A stretch of 64,000 nucleotides of DNA from NCBI RefSeq assembly GCF_017115085.1, contig NZ_JABXKJ010000213.1, positions 1-64,000 on the forward strand, in the 5' to 3' direction. The translations under genes and the position numbers were made by a program. The stretch comes from Nostoc sp. NMS7. GTDB taxonomy: Bacteria; Cyanobacteriota; Cyanobacteriia; Cyanobacteriales; Nostocaceae. How positions within the stretch are numbered: the stretch's first letter is position 1; each line of letters begins with the position of its first letter. The notes beneath the pieces were generated by a model. The model worked only from the letters and a program-made list of their open reading frames with translations, made no database searches and was not told where the DNA came from. This document shows positions 26,422 through 35,795 of this stretch, in pieces.

Positions 26422-27630
26422 TTAAGATGTCGGTTGTAGAGTTGATTGCAATTTGAGTAAGCGAACGCTGGCTGATTGTAATGTCTCAGGTCTTTTGCTG
26501 AAGCAGAATCTGATCAATGAATGTCCTTTTTCTGCTTGGCTGAAAAAGCTGGAACCGGGAACTACGGCAATACCAATCTCTTTAATTAGATGGTAAGTGA
26601 ATTCAATATCTGTTTTGTAGCCGAATTTGGAAATATCTGCAAGCACATAATAGGCTCCTTGGGGAACGAAATAGGGAATGCCAACTTGATCTAGAATCTG
26701 TAAAATACTGTCTCGCTTCTGGTGATAAAGTTTGGCTAGTTCTTCATAATAGGATGGTGGCAGTTGCATGGCGGCAACTCCGGCTCGTTGCAATGGTGCA
26801 GGAGCGCCAACGGTGAGGAAATCATGGACTTTGCGAATCGCTCCTGTCAATTCGGGATTTGCCAAAATGTAGCCGACTCGCCAGCCGGTGACACTGTAAG
26901 TTTTAGAAAGGCCGTTGATAGTAACAGTGCGCTCTTCCATGCCGGGAAGGGTCGCTAAGGCGATATGTTGAATATCGTCATAGAGAATATGTTCATAGAT
27001 TTCATCAGTGAACGCTAACACATCCCACTTTTGACAAAGTTCAGCAATTAGGGTGAGTTCTTCACGGGTGAAGACTTTACCTGTGGGGTTGTGGGGTGTG
27101 TTGATAATAATCGCTTTAGTATTGGCATTGAAAGCTTGACGCAACTGTGCTTGATCAAATGTCCAATCGGGGGGATGCAGTGTCACGTAGCGGGGCGTAG
27201 CACCAGCTAAAATTACATCAGGACCGTAGTTTTCGTAATACGGCTCAAATATAATTACTTCCTCACCGGGATCAACTGTCGCCAGCATCACAGCTGCCAT
27301 TGCTTCTGTGGAGCCGCAGGTGACGGTGATTTGGGTTTCGGGATCGATATCTAAGCCCAGATACCAACGGACTTTTTTGGCGATCGCGTGACGAAAGGGG
27401 CGATCGCCCCAAGTGATGGCATACTGGTTGACATCTGCCTCTATTGCTTCGTAAGCTGCCTGTTTCAACTCCAAGGGACAGGGAAAATCAGGGAACCCTT
27501 GCGCCAGATTCACTGCATCGTATTGCAGCGCTACCCTGGTCATTTCTCGAATCACCGACTCTCTAAACTGGTTTGCCTTCGCTGATATTTTTTGGCGCAC
27601 AATCTCACTCACCCCTATACCTCCGTTCAT
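26422..27630 (-). CDS. PLP-dependent aminotransferase, class I/II
   Basis: Transfers an amino group between an amino acid and a 2-oxoacid using pyridoxal phosphate. NLAQGFPDFPCP (about 41-52), HNPTGKVFT with the conserved Asn, TDEIYEHILYD, and the PLP-lysine motif NGLSKTYSVTGWRVGY are all present. The pattern is closest to the kynurenine/glutamine transaminase and methionine-aminotransferase branch rather than AspC. 402 residues is normal. The start at 27630 gives MNGGIGVSEIVRQKIS; a start a few codons later is possible. It is convergent with the broken toxin gene and alone. Confidence 0.88.
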   Translation of the reverse strand: MNGGIGVSEIVRQKISAKANQFRESVIREMTRVALQYDAVNLAQGFPDFPCPLELKQAAYEAIEADVNQYAITWGDRPFRHAIAKKVRWYLGLDIDPETQITVTCGSTEAMAAVMLATVDPGEEVIIFEPYYENYGPDVILAGATPRYVTLHPPDWTFDQAQLRQAFNANTKAIIINTPHNPTGKVFTREELTLIAELCQKWDVLAFTDEIYEHILYDDIQHIALATLPGMEERTVTINGLSKTYSVTGWRVGYILANPELTGAIRKVHDFLTVGAPAPLQRAGVAAMQLPPSYYEELAKLYHQKRDSILQILDQVGIPYFVPQGAYYVLADISKFGYKTDIEFTYHLIKEIGIAVVPGSSFFSQAEKGHSLIRFCFSKRPETLQSASVRLLKLQSTLQPTS

Positions 27631-27858
27631 CTCTATTGCGGTTATGCAGGAATTTCTCTAAATCCGCTCAAATTCATAATATCGATAGATTCATCGTAGT
27701 ATACTCAAATTTCAGATCCAGAGGAAGGATTAGAGAGATGAGGAAGATGAGGGAGATGAGGAGAATAACCCATGCCCCATGCCCAATGCCCTTATTATCT
27801 ATATACTTAATTATTGAGATTAATAGTCAATTATTGAAAATACTGATCCAGAATCATC

Positions 27859-28458
27859 ATGAAATCTTTGCACCGTCCCGATCTCTATAGCTGGTCTAAT
27901 TTCAATCCGGCAAGAAATATTGATTTCAATGGGATTGCCTGGATTCGCCCAGATGGCAACATCTTGATTGACCCAGTAGCCCTATCAAACCATGATTGGA
28001 ATCATCTGAAATCCCTCGGTGGTGTAGTTTGGATTGTGTTGACGAATTCTGAACATATCAGGGCAAGTAAAGAAATTGCTGATCAAACCTATGCTAAGAT
28101 TGCCGGTCCTGTGGCAGAAAAAGACACTTTCCCCATACATTGCGATCGCTGGCTGTCTGATGGTGAAGACTTAGTACCAGGACTTCAGGTGATTGAACTC
28201 CAAGGCTCGAAAACTCCCGGTGAATTGGCTCTGTTATTGGAGGAAACAACTTTGATCACAGGGGACTTAGTACGGGCACGCAAAGCAGGTAGCTTAACGA
28301 TTTTGCCAGATGACAAGCTGCTGAATCGAGAGGAGGCTGTTGCTTCTGTTCGCAGGTTGGCTCAACTGAGTCGGGTAGAAGCTGTGCTGGTGGGAGATGG
28401 TTGGCCAGTCTTCCGAGATGGGTGCGATCGCTTACAAGAACTTGTAGCGACGTTGTAA
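27859..28458 (+). CDS. Metallo-beta-lactamase-fold protein lacking the HxHxDH motif
   Basis: 199 residues with the MBL core: IDPVALSNHDWNHLKSLGGVVWIVLTNSEHIRASKEIAD, then a GELALLLEETTLITGDLVRAR segment and LVGDGWPVF. Where active enzymes have HxHxDH this protein has TNSEHIR, so most metal ligands are missing, and a hydrolase activity like that of glyoxalase II is doubtful. Similar degenerate members exist in bacteria. The ATG at 27859 is well placed. A hairpin terminator follows. Confidence 0.75.
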   Translation: MKSLHRPDLYSWSNFNPARNIDFNGIAWIRPDGNILIDPVALSNHDWNHLKSLGGVVWIVLTNSEHIRASKEIADQTYAKIAGPVAEKDTFPIHCDRWLSDGEDLVPGLQVIELQGSKTPGELALLLEETTLITGDLVRARKAGSLTILPDDKLLNREEAVASVRRLAQLSRVEAVLVGDGWPVFRDGCDRLQELVATL

Positions 28459-28464
28459 ATGGAT

Positions 28465-28490
28465 GGGTAGCACACCTAGCTGTGCTACCC
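28465..28490 (+). terminator. Hairpin after the MBL-fold gene
   Basis: A perfect 10-bp stem GGGTAGCACA / TGTGCTACCC with a 6-nt loop, 6 bp after the stop. No T-run, so termination is inferred from position. Confidence 0.6.
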
Positions 28491-28538
28491 TACAGGAGAT
28501 TGTGGTTCAATATAGATGATAAAAGGCTGTAAGAAGAA

Positions 28539-29696
28539 TTGTTTGGATCAAATTCTCCTATAAAGGAAAAGGTAGGAACTGACTTTGACTCTCGCATGAT
28601 GCTGCGGTGTTTATCACTTGCTTGCCGCGCTTTAGGACGCACTTCCCCAAATCCGCTAGTGGGAGCGGTGATTGTCAAGGATGGCGAGATTGTAGGGGAA
28701 GGGTTTCATCCTCGTGCAGGTGAGCCTCATGCAGAAGTGTTTGCCTTGAAAGCCGCAGGCGTTAGCTCTCGTGGTGCAACAATCTATGTCAACCTCGAAC
28801 CTTGCAATCACTACGGACGTACTCCCCCTTGTTCGGAAGGATTGATCCAAGCAGGGGTGGCAAAAGTGGTGGTGGGTATGGTTGATCCCAATCCCCTGGT
28901 AGCTGGAGGTGGTATTGCCCGTTTACGGGCGGCGGGGATCGAAGTCTTGGTAGGAGTAGAAGAGTCAGCTTGTCATCAGCTAAATGAAGCTTTTGTACAT
29001 CGCATTCTCTACAAACGACCTTTGGGAATTTTAAAATATGCCATGACTTTAGATGGCAAAATTGCCACCACCTCTGGTAATAGCGCCTGGGTGACAAGCC
29101 AAGATGCCCGCAATGAAGTACATCAACTGCGAGCGGCTTGTGATGCAATAATTGTCGGTGGTAATACAGTCCGACAGGACAATCCTTACTTAACCAGCCA
29201 TCAGGTGGGGGCACATAATCCCCTGCGGGTGGTGATGAGTCGCCATCTCAACTTACCCGAAAGCGCCCATCTGTGGGAAACTGCGGATGCTCCAACTTTG
29301 GTGTTGACAGAGGAGGGTGCTAACCCCGATTTTCAAGAACTGTTGCTCAACAAAGGGGTGGAGGTAGTGAAATTCACATCACTTACACCAGATAAGGCAA
29401 TGACTTACTTATATGAGCGGGGTTTTTGTAGCGTTTTGTGGGAGTGTGGTGGGATCTTAGCTGCAAGTGCGATCGCTCAAGGAGCAGTGCAAAAAGTTTT
29501 AGCATTTATCGCCCCGAAAATCATTGGTGGTAGCATTGCTCCCACACCTGTAGGCGATTTAGGTTTTACTACCATGACTGAGGCGTTGTCTCTAGAACGT
29601 ATTCGTTGGCGTGTAGTCGGCTCTGACTGCTTAGTGGAAGGTTATTTTCCTCAAAAAGTCAATAGTAATAACAGTCATCAAACCTCAATGGAATAA
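28539..29696 (+). CDS. ribD: Riboflavin biosynthesis bifunctional deaminase/reductase
   Basis: Performs the second and third steps of riboflavin synthesis: deamination and then reduction of the pyrimidine intermediate. The N-terminal deaminase has zinc ligands in PHAEVFALKAAG and EPCNHYGRTPPC. The reductase begins around residue 165 (PLGILKYAMTLDGKIATTSG) and has IIVGGNTVRQDNP. Length 385 is typical. The start is a TTG at 28539. The stretch MFGSNSPIKEKVGTDFDSRMM resembles the leader of other cyanobacterial RibD proteins, but the ATG pair at the DSRMM codons could also serve. Confidence 0.93.
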   Translation: MFGSNSPIKEKVGTDFDSRMMLRCLSLACRALGRTSPNPLVGAVIVKDGEIVGEGFHPRAGEPHAEVFALKAAGVSSRGATIYVNLEPCNHYGRTPPCSEGLIQAGVAKVVVGMVDPNPLVAGGGIARLRAAGIEVLVGVEESACHQLNEAFVHRILYKRPLGILKYAMTLDGKIATTSGNSAWVTSQDARNEVHQLRAACDAIIVGGNTVRQDNPYLTSHQVGAHNPLRVVMSRHLNLPESAHLWETADAPTLVLTEEGANPDFQELLLNKGVEVVKFTSLTPDKAMTYLYERGFCSVLWECGGILAASAIAQGAVQKVLAFIAPKIIGGSIAPTPVGDLGFTTMTEALSLERIRWRVVGSDCLVEGYFPQKVNSNNSHQTSME

Positions 29697-29814
29697 TTGG
29701 CTTAACTCTCTTGAGATTACACAATTGCGATCGCAGTTTACAACATGAAGTAGAAGCTGAGACAAGTAAGCTAAATTTAAAATCTAACTTTTGAGATCAA
29801 CTTTTTCCAGGAAA

Positions 29815-31671
29815 TTAACACCTTTTGCCTGTCGATGGACTCACAAAATCATGTAAATCTACATCCCAAATGCTGATGTAAATAAAATCACATTCTTGGC
29901 GGATAATCTGACCTTTAACTGAGCCATTCTTGAAACTAAAATTATCTGACTGGCGCTGTTGTACCTGTTTTAGTCCCTGCTTAATTTTTTCAGTGGCTTG
30001 CCCATCTAACAATCCATTCAAGGTAGTCTCCATTATCTGTGGATCTACCGATTGGGCAAAAGATACCTCAGTTTGACGCAGCACTTGAGAATTACGATCA
30101 AATAAGTAGCCAAGGTCAATTTTATCTGGCACAAGTTTGTAAACGACAGCACGGGTTTTGCCCCATGAGCCTCTTAAATCTTGATTTGGTTTGCCGAGGG
30201 TAGCTTCTACGATGTTTCTTGCTGTCCCTGTAGGGAATGCGGGAACGCTTTCTCTGCTAATAGTGGCAGCTAATTTACTGCGCGGTTTGTTCTGTGGGGT
30301 GGAACGCGCTTTTGGTGTGGGAACTGTGTTGGTATTGCCCAGATTCGGCATCGCCTCTTTCTCTGGTTCTGGCTGTGGTGTGGATACTACTACTGGTGCT
30401 GGAGTATCTAAAATTACAGGCTTCTTTTTTCGCTGTGGTATGGATACAACTAGGGGCTTAAAGGTTGGCAAAGGATCGGGAATTACTGGCTGTTGTGGTC
30501 GTGAGATTGGTACAACTGGAACTGGAGAAGTTTGGGAAGATACAGACGGTTCGGGAGATGGAGAAGTCGTGGGCAAAGATTCTGGTGATGGGGTGGGACT
30601 TGTGGCAATAGTTATCTCTGGTTGTTGCTGACGAGTGATGCTAGAAATTGCGATCGCACCAACCAAGCCGCCTACCAGCAAACTACCAATAATTACAGCA
30701 GGTTTTTGCCAGTTTCCCCCAGAGTCAGACTGGGCGATTGCAGAATTTTTTTGCGGGGAATATAATGGCTGAGTTTGCCTCGGTGTTGCAGTAGGAGAAA
30801 AACTGACTGTGGAAGCATTTGCAGCTAACTCACTCGGTATATTAGTAGCAGACTGCAAGGCGTGTAACATTTTACTAGCAGTACTGTAGCGATCGCCAGC
30901 ATGAGGCTTAATTGCTTGATTGATTACCGCCGCAAATTCGGAAGAGACCTTAGGGGCGTACTGCTGCCAAATTATTTCGCCAGTTTTGGGATCAGTTAGT
31001 AGTTGTTGTGAATGTTTACCAGTCAGCAGATAAATTGCCGTTAAACCTAAGCTATAGATATCAGTGGCGTAAACTGGACGGCCAACGGCTTGTTCACTAG
31101 GCATATATCCAGGCGTACCAATGACGAGCGATCGCGTCGGGTATCCTGGAGAATTCCCCACTGAACGAATTGTTTCTTTGACTGCACCAAAATCAATCAA
31201 AACTGGCTTGCCATCACCAGAACGCAGAATTATGTTATCTGGCTTGATATCCCGGTGAATAATCCCTTTGCTGTGAACATAATCTAAGACTGAAAGCAGA
31301 CTCAAGAGAATTTGCCGAACAGTAGTTTCACTCTCAAATCCTTTGGCTTCGACAATTTTTGTTAGGGTTTGGCCGTGAATCCATTCTTGGACGAGGTAAA
31401 ACTGCCCGTTCTCAGAAAAGTAGGCGTAGAGTTTAGGAATTTGATGACTACTTTCACCCAAATATTCCAACGTTGCTGCTTCGCGTTCAAACCGTTGTTG
31501 GATAAGTTGGTAGGTTTGCGGATCATTATTGGTTATCGGTTTGAGTTGCTTGATCACACAGCGACGGCGAGAAGGCATGTGGATATCTTCTGCTAGAAAG
31601 GTTTCGCCAAACCCACCAGCGCCGATTACCTGAATAACTTGATAACGATTGTTCAGCAGGGTTATTGTCAT
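29815..31671 (-). CDS. Membrane-anchored serine/threonine protein kinase
   Basis: Hanks-type kinase: the glycine loop GAGGFGET (17-24), the catalytic Lys41, HRDIKPDN with Asp141, DFG at 160-162 and the activation segment GTPGYMPSEQA. After the kinase domain (to about 280) come a low-complexity stretch, one membrane helix (VIIGSLLVGGLVGAIAIS, about 325-343), a Pro/Ser/Thr-rich linker, and a C-terminal extracytoplasmic domain beginning near FPTGTARNIVEATLGKPN. This last domain recurs in cyanobacterial kinases, with unknown function. 618 residues. It appears monocistronic. Confidence 0.9.
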   Translation of the reverse strand: MTITLLNNRYQVIQVIGAGGFGETFLAEDIHMPSRRRCVIKQLKPITNNDPQTYQLIQQRFEREAATLEYLGESSHQIPKLYAYFSENGQFYLVQEWIHGQTLTKIVEAKGFESETTVRQILLSLLSVLDYVHSKGIIHRDIKPDNIILRSGDGKPVLIDFGAVKETIRSVGNSPGYPTRSLVIGTPGYMPSEQAVGRPVYATDIYSLGLTAIYLLTGKHSQQLLTDPKTGEIIWQQYAPKVSSEFAAVINQAIKPHAGDRYSTASKMLHALQSATNIPSELAANASTVSFSPTATPRQTQPLYSPQKNSAIAQSDSGGNWQKPAVIIGSLLVGGLVGAIAISSITRQQQPEITIATSPTPSPESLPTTSPSPEPSVSSQTSPVPVVPISRPQQPVIPDPLPTFKPLVVSIPQRKKKPVILDTPAPVVVSTPQPEPEKEAMPNLGNTNTVPTPKARSTPQNKPRSKLAATISRESVPAFPTGTARNIVEATLGKPNQDLRGSWGKTRAVVYKLVPDKIDLGYLFDRNSQVLRQTEVSFAQSVDPQIMETTLNGLLDGQATEKIKQGLKQVQQRQSDNFSFKNGSVKGQIIRQECDFIYISIWDVDLHDFVSPSTGKRC

Positions 31672-32068
31672 GAAAAATTACAAGCGTAGACACCGGAGAC
31701 ATTTCGCCTCTGGGCTTGTCGTCAGACATCGCCCTTTTCAAATGTACATCAGATGAGTTCATCAGTTATGGATATTGAATTAAGAACGCCATCCGTTCCC
31801 AATAGTTTTAGGACTTACACCCTGTACAAATTCATCATGATGTGCATTAGCGATGCATCGGTTGTTTCAGGCTTTTCTTAATTATCTTTTGCTCTGCTGT
31901 AGGGGTAAAGCAATGCTCATGCGTGTCAACTTAAGCCTTGGCGAATGGAATTCGCGGCTACACAAACAAAGTCCACCTCCGTGGACTAATACAAAATCAA
32001 AGATTCTTAACCCACGTTCGCCCTTGGCGTTCCACAGGAAAGGTGAACCCTTTTTGCGGTGACATCGA
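31672..32068. other. Intergenic region with diverged repeats
   Basis: No gene is seen. 31684-31720 (GACACCGGAGACATTTCGCC...GGCTTGTCGTCAGACATCGC) resembles sequence at 11581-11620. 31930-32010 (GGCGAATGGAATTCGCGGCTACACAAAC, GTCCACCTCCGTGGAC) is a partial copy of the element at 1632-1779. TGTAGGGGTAAAGCAATGCT at about 31898 is half of the hairpin at 23062. Confidence 0.5.
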
Positions 32069-33133
32069 CTAAGTGAACTCTATAGTCTCAACAAACTCTA
32101 AAATACTCTCCTTGATGTCTTCAGCTTCTTCTTCAACAGAATCGGGAGTTTCGCCGTTAATAAAGCTGTGCTGACTACTAACTATATACAAAAATTCCCC
32201 ACTGATAAAGGTGAGCAGCCCTCGGTAAGCGTCTAATCTGATCGCAGTTCCATTATTTTCTTGCTTAGAAATCGTCGAACCTTTGGGCATATCGATTAAC
32301 ACGTAGTAAGCGCCTCGCAAAGTATCTTCCAGATATTCAGAATACTCCACAGAAGCATCTGGTACATTAGTAAAAATCGCTTGGGGTACATACTTGTCTA
32401 CTAAGATTGTTTGTAAATATTCTTCTTGTCCAACAGACTCCAGTTCCTCTAACTGTTCCAACGGGAAAGGATAATAATCGATTCTTAGCAAAGTACCGAT
32501 GTCATCGGAAAAGCCAACTACTCCTTCCTGACTTTGAATTCTACCGCCCTGCTGCGGATCAACCGGAATCGCCACCCTAAAATTACCTAAAGGTGATTGA
32601 TATATCTGTTCAGTAAAATCTTCTATGACTACTGTTTCATCTTCATCATCTGCATCTTCATCATCTGCATATTCTTCCTCTTCTGCTTCTTTAAAGGCTG
32701 CAATTACCTCTTTGATGATTTCCTCTGCTTCTTCATCCTCAAGTTCCAAGGCTGCTTGTAGCTTTTTGAGATAGGCTTGTTTCGATTTGGGGATGGCGAG
32801 TTCATCGTCTAAAAGCACTATTACCCCGGCGGCAAAACCATCCAGCACTAATTCATCTGAGACAGATACTTTGGCGACATTAAATAAAGGCCCAATTCCC
32901 TCTTCTTCTGCAATGCCGATGAGTCGATCAACTATTTCTGTGATTTCATCTTCTGAGTATTCCTCGAAAACCTCGAATTCCCAAAGGATACCTGCTAAAC
33001 TTTCTGCATCTACATCTTCAATGGATGAATCAGCGATCGCCGTGACAGTTGCGATCGCCGCCACCGCTTCCTCTGCACTTAGTGATTCCTCTGATGTCTT
33101 TGCTGAGTTAAAAACCTTCTCATATTTGGTCAT
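32069..33133 (-). CDS. Acidic TerB-like protein of unknown function
   Basis: The N-terminal ~150 residues form an all-helical domain like TerB (tellurite-resistance B family): SAEEAVAAIATVTAIADSSIED, then EDEITEIVDRLIGIAEEEG and LVLDGFAAGVIVLLDDE. An extremely acidic hinge follows (Glu/Asp runs near residues 132-168). The C-terminal ~180 residues, starting at YQSPLGNFRVAIPVDPQQGG, are beta-rich and unrecognised. TerB proteins bind metal or act at membranes in stress responses, but no ter gene is adjacent. The start ATG is clear. Confidence 0.65.
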   Translation of the reverse strand: MTKYEKVFNSAKTSEESLSAEEAVAAIATVTAIADSSIEDVDAESLAGILWEFEVFEEYSEDEITEIVDRLIGIAEEEGIGPLFNVAKVSVSDELVLDGFAAGVIVLLDDELAIPKSKQAYLKKLQAALELEDEEAEEIIKEVIAAFKEAEEEEYADDEDADDEDETVVIEDFTEQIYQSPLGNFRVAIPVDPQQGGRIQSQEGVVGFSDDIGTLLRIDYYPFPLEQLEELESVGQEEYLQTILVDKYVPQAIFTNVPDASVEYSEYLEDTLRGAYYVLIDMPKGSTISKQENNGTAIRLDAYRGLLTFISGEFLYIVSSQHSFINGETPDSVEEEAEDIKESILEFVETIEFT

Positions 33134-33624
33134 AATTGCTACCTGAATTAATTGCTTAATAGTAATAACAGATTGAAAGTGACAATGGTCAGTTTACCTT
33201 ACTCAGTGCTGAGTCAGGTAAAAGTACTCAGCACCCTTGATCAATGGAGCGAATCTTGTAGAGAAAAAGTTGGCTAATACGTGGTTTAATCAGTATTGCT
33301 CAGGTGCAACCGAACCTTGCTGACTCTTGGAAAATCTGTTGTCAAATATACACTTAAACCCTAAATAGGCTCAATATTTACTGCAAGTTACTTTGACTAG
33401 ATATTGTAAATTTTTGTTATAGCGTTAATAATTGCTATATTCCTTTGTTTTTATCCTCTAGCAGATGAATTATATCTATCGATAGAATTATAAACTAGCT
33501 AGCGATAGATACCTACACCGTGGGACGGATGTCACAATACAAAAGTTTGTAGTGACACACAATACTCGAAAGGTTGTAGTGTTTGTTCTACAAGTATGAA
33601 TTACATGAAATTTTGAGTTTTTTT
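33134..33624. promoter_or_regulatory. Divergent promoter region between the TerB-like gene and the amylase
   Basis: No gene is seen. The region is A/T-rich with a self-complementary TCTATCGATAGA word near 33475 repeated as GCGATAGATACC. The words AAGTTTGTAGTGACACACAATAC and GAAAGGTTGTAGTG before the amylase start form an imperfect direct repeat. Both adjacent promoters should be here, but no consensus boxes could be assigned. Confidence 0.4.
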
Positions 33625-35553
33625 ATGGTACAAACCCCTCCATCTCAGTTTTCACCAGATCAATACAAAGTTGATTCTGCACAAGAAAAAGTAGACGCTA
33701 TTATAGAAACACCACCATCAGAAACTGAGATTGACCTAGAGTTTCTTTACACTAGAGATATTGAATTTCGTCAGGAAACGATTTACTTTCTTGTGGTCGA
33801 TCGCTTTTATGATGGCGATCCAGATAACAGCGAAGGTGCAAACTCAGAACTGTACGATCCAACTAGACAAGAGTGGGGTAAGTACTGGGGTGGCGACTTG
33901 CAAGGTGTGATCGACAAATTAGATTATCTCAAAAACATGGGAGTGACTGCCCTTTGGCTAACTCCACTATTTGAGCAGGTTGAAGAGTTATTTGTTGGCA
34001 ATGCAGCGCTACATGGCTATTGGACAAAAGATTTTAAGCGGCTCAATCCTCGCTATATTGCTGACGGAGAGAACCCTTCTTTAAACGCCACCCAAGAAGA
34101 AAAAAATACAACCTTTGATCGGTTAATTGCGGAACTGCACAAGCGGAATATGAAGTTGGTGCTAGATATTGTCTGCAACCATAGCAGCCCTGATACTAGC
34201 GGTAGCAAAGGCGAATTGTTTGATGATGGTGTCAAAATTGCTGACTTCAATGATGATGTCAATAATTGGTATCACCACTATGGCGAAGTGCAGAACTGGG
34301 AAGACGATTGGCAAGTACAGAACTGTGAACTATCTGGTTTAGCAACCTTTAATGAAAACAATACCGAATATCGAGAGTATATTAAGTCAGCAATCAAACA
34401 ATGGCTAGACCGGGGTGTGGATGCACTGCGGGTGGATACTGTCAAGCACATGCCCATCTGGTTTTGGCAAGAATTCACTGGCGATATGACCAATCACAAA
34501 CCAGATGTATTTATATTTGGTGAATGGATTTACAGTAATCCTAGTGACGATCGCTCCGTGGAATTTGTTAACCACTCAGGGATGACACTTCTAGACTTTG
34601 GCTTGTGTGTAGCAATTCGAGCCGCACTAGCGCAAGGTTCAGAAAATGGATTCCAAACAATTCAATACATTTTTGACCAAGATTATCGCTATAACGGGGC
34701 AACAGAGTTAGTCACCTTCATCGATAACCACGATATGTCCCGCTTCCAATCGCTGAACCCCGATCCAGCGATGTTGAAGCTAGCGATCACTTTAATTATG
34801 ACATCTCGCGGCATTCCCTGCATTTACTACGGTACAGAACAGTATCTGCATAATGATACCGATGGCGGTAACGACCCGTATAACCGTCCGATGATGGAAA
34901 GTTGGGATACTGAGAGTGAGATTTATCGTTGCATCAGGCTGCTGTCTGGCTTACGGCGACTGAATCCCGCCGTGTCAATGGGTAGCCACTGGCAAAAATA
35001 CTTAACACCCGACGTTTACTGTTATGTGCGCCGCTATCGTGACTCCCTGTGTTTTGTCGCTTTAAACCGGGGAGGAGAAGTTACCTTACCAGAAGTAGAA
35101 ACAGAATTACCCGATGGCGAACATACCTGCGTGGTGACTCGCAACAAGTATGAGGTAAAAGATGGCAAGATTTATAACCTAGTATTAGAAGAACGGGGAG
35201 CGCTTGTTTTTAGCCACGTTGGGGAACGGATAAAAGCACAGACAATTGTCCGCGCCCAACTGACTGGCGTCGATACTAAACCCGGTGAAATCATTGTGGT
35301 GACAGGAGATTGCCCAGAGTTGGGTAACTGGGATATCAGCAAAGCATATCCTTTAGAGTACATCAACTCAAATACCTGGTCTGCTGAGATTCCCTTTGAT
35401 GAAAGTGCTGGTAAGCTGATTGCTTATAAATATGCCATGTGGCGGGAAGGGCGATCGCCTCTGCGGGAAAATCTCGTCAATCGTCGGTGGGTGATTGCCA
35501 AAGAAGGTACCGTTAAATGGCGTGATACCTGGGCATCGGGAAGAGAATCTTAG
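33625..35553 (+). CDS. GH13 alpha-amylase-family enzyme with C-terminal CBM20
   Basis: Cleaves or transfers alpha-1,4-glucans. Conserved GH13 regions: VLDIVCNHSS, the nucleophile in GVDALRVDTVKHMP, the acid/base in FIFGEWI and FIDNHDMSRF. The last ~100 residues (TIVRAQLTGVDTKPGEIIVVTGDCPELGNWD, later YKYAMW) are a CBM20 starch-binding domain, the combination seen in cyclodextrin glucanotransferases and maltogenic amylases. There is no signal peptide, so it probably acts on internal glycogen. I start at the ATG at 33625 (MVQTPPSQFSPDQ); the frame is open 14 codons upstream but that part is not conserved-looking. 642 residues. Confidence 0.9.
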   Translation: MVQTPPSQFSPDQYKVDSAQEKVDAIIETPPSETEIDLEFLYTRDIEFRQETIYFLVVDRFYDGDPDNSEGANSELYDPTRQEWGKYWGGDLQGVIDKLDYLKNMGVTALWLTPLFEQVEELFVGNAALHGYWTKDFKRLNPRYIADGENPSLNATQEEKNTTFDRLIAELHKRNMKLVLDIVCNHSSPDTSGSKGELFDDGVKIADFNDDVNNWYHHYGEVQNWEDDWQVQNCELSGLATFNENNTEYREYIKSAIKQWLDRGVDALRVDTVKHMPIWFWQEFTGDMTNHKPDVFIFGEWIYSNPSDDRSVEFVNHSGMTLLDFGLCVAIRAALAQGSENGFQTIQYIFDQDYRYNGATELVTFIDNHDMSRFQSLNPDPAMLKLAITLIMTSRGIPCIYYGTEQYLHNDTDGGNDPYNRPMMESWDTESEIYRCIRLLSGLRRLNPAVSMGSHWQKYLTPDVYCYVRRYRDSLCFVALNRGGEVTLPEVETELPDGEHTCVVTRNKYEVKDGKIYNLVLEERGALVFSHVGERIKAQTIVRAQLTGVDTKPGEIIVVTGDCPELGNWDISKAYPLEYINSNTWSAEIPFDESAGKLIAYKYAMWREGRSPLRENLVNRRWVIAKEGTVKWRDTWASGRES

Positions 35554-35632
35554 AAATTTCAGATAAACATGGAAGTGTGAAGGAGCAAAATTTTCATCCG
35601 TCGCACTTCATTTCGTTCAAATTACAAGACTC

Positions 35633-35665
35633 AGATCCCCGACTTCTTAAAGAAGTCGGGGATCT
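35633..35665 (+). terminator. Perfect hairpin after the amylase gene
   Basis: AGATCCCCGACTTCTT and AAGAAGTCGGGGATCT are perfectly complementary with almost no loop. CGTTGTTTACG follows. It is a common dispersed hairpin and a likely terminator. Confidence 0.7.
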
Positions 35666-35795
35666 CGTTGTTTACGAATGATTAAGTAAGGCTATACATT
35701 TTAGCTTACAGTGATCTGGATCACACCATTTTGGCAGTGAGAATAGATAATATCAAGCAGATAAATACCTAATAACTGTCAAAAAGACAAGATAA

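Noticed and set aside
28789-29214. 141-codon - strand frame within ribD
   Set aside because: A shadow of the strongly coding + strand with an unnatural composition.
30191-30631. 146-codon + frame inside the Ser/Thr kinase gene
   Set aside because: Antisense to the Pro/Ser/Thr-rich linker. Its Gly-rich sequence is simply the complement of that linker.
32787-33146. 119-codon + frame antisense to the TerB-like gene
   Set aside because: The Ser-rich product is the complement of the acidic coding sequence.
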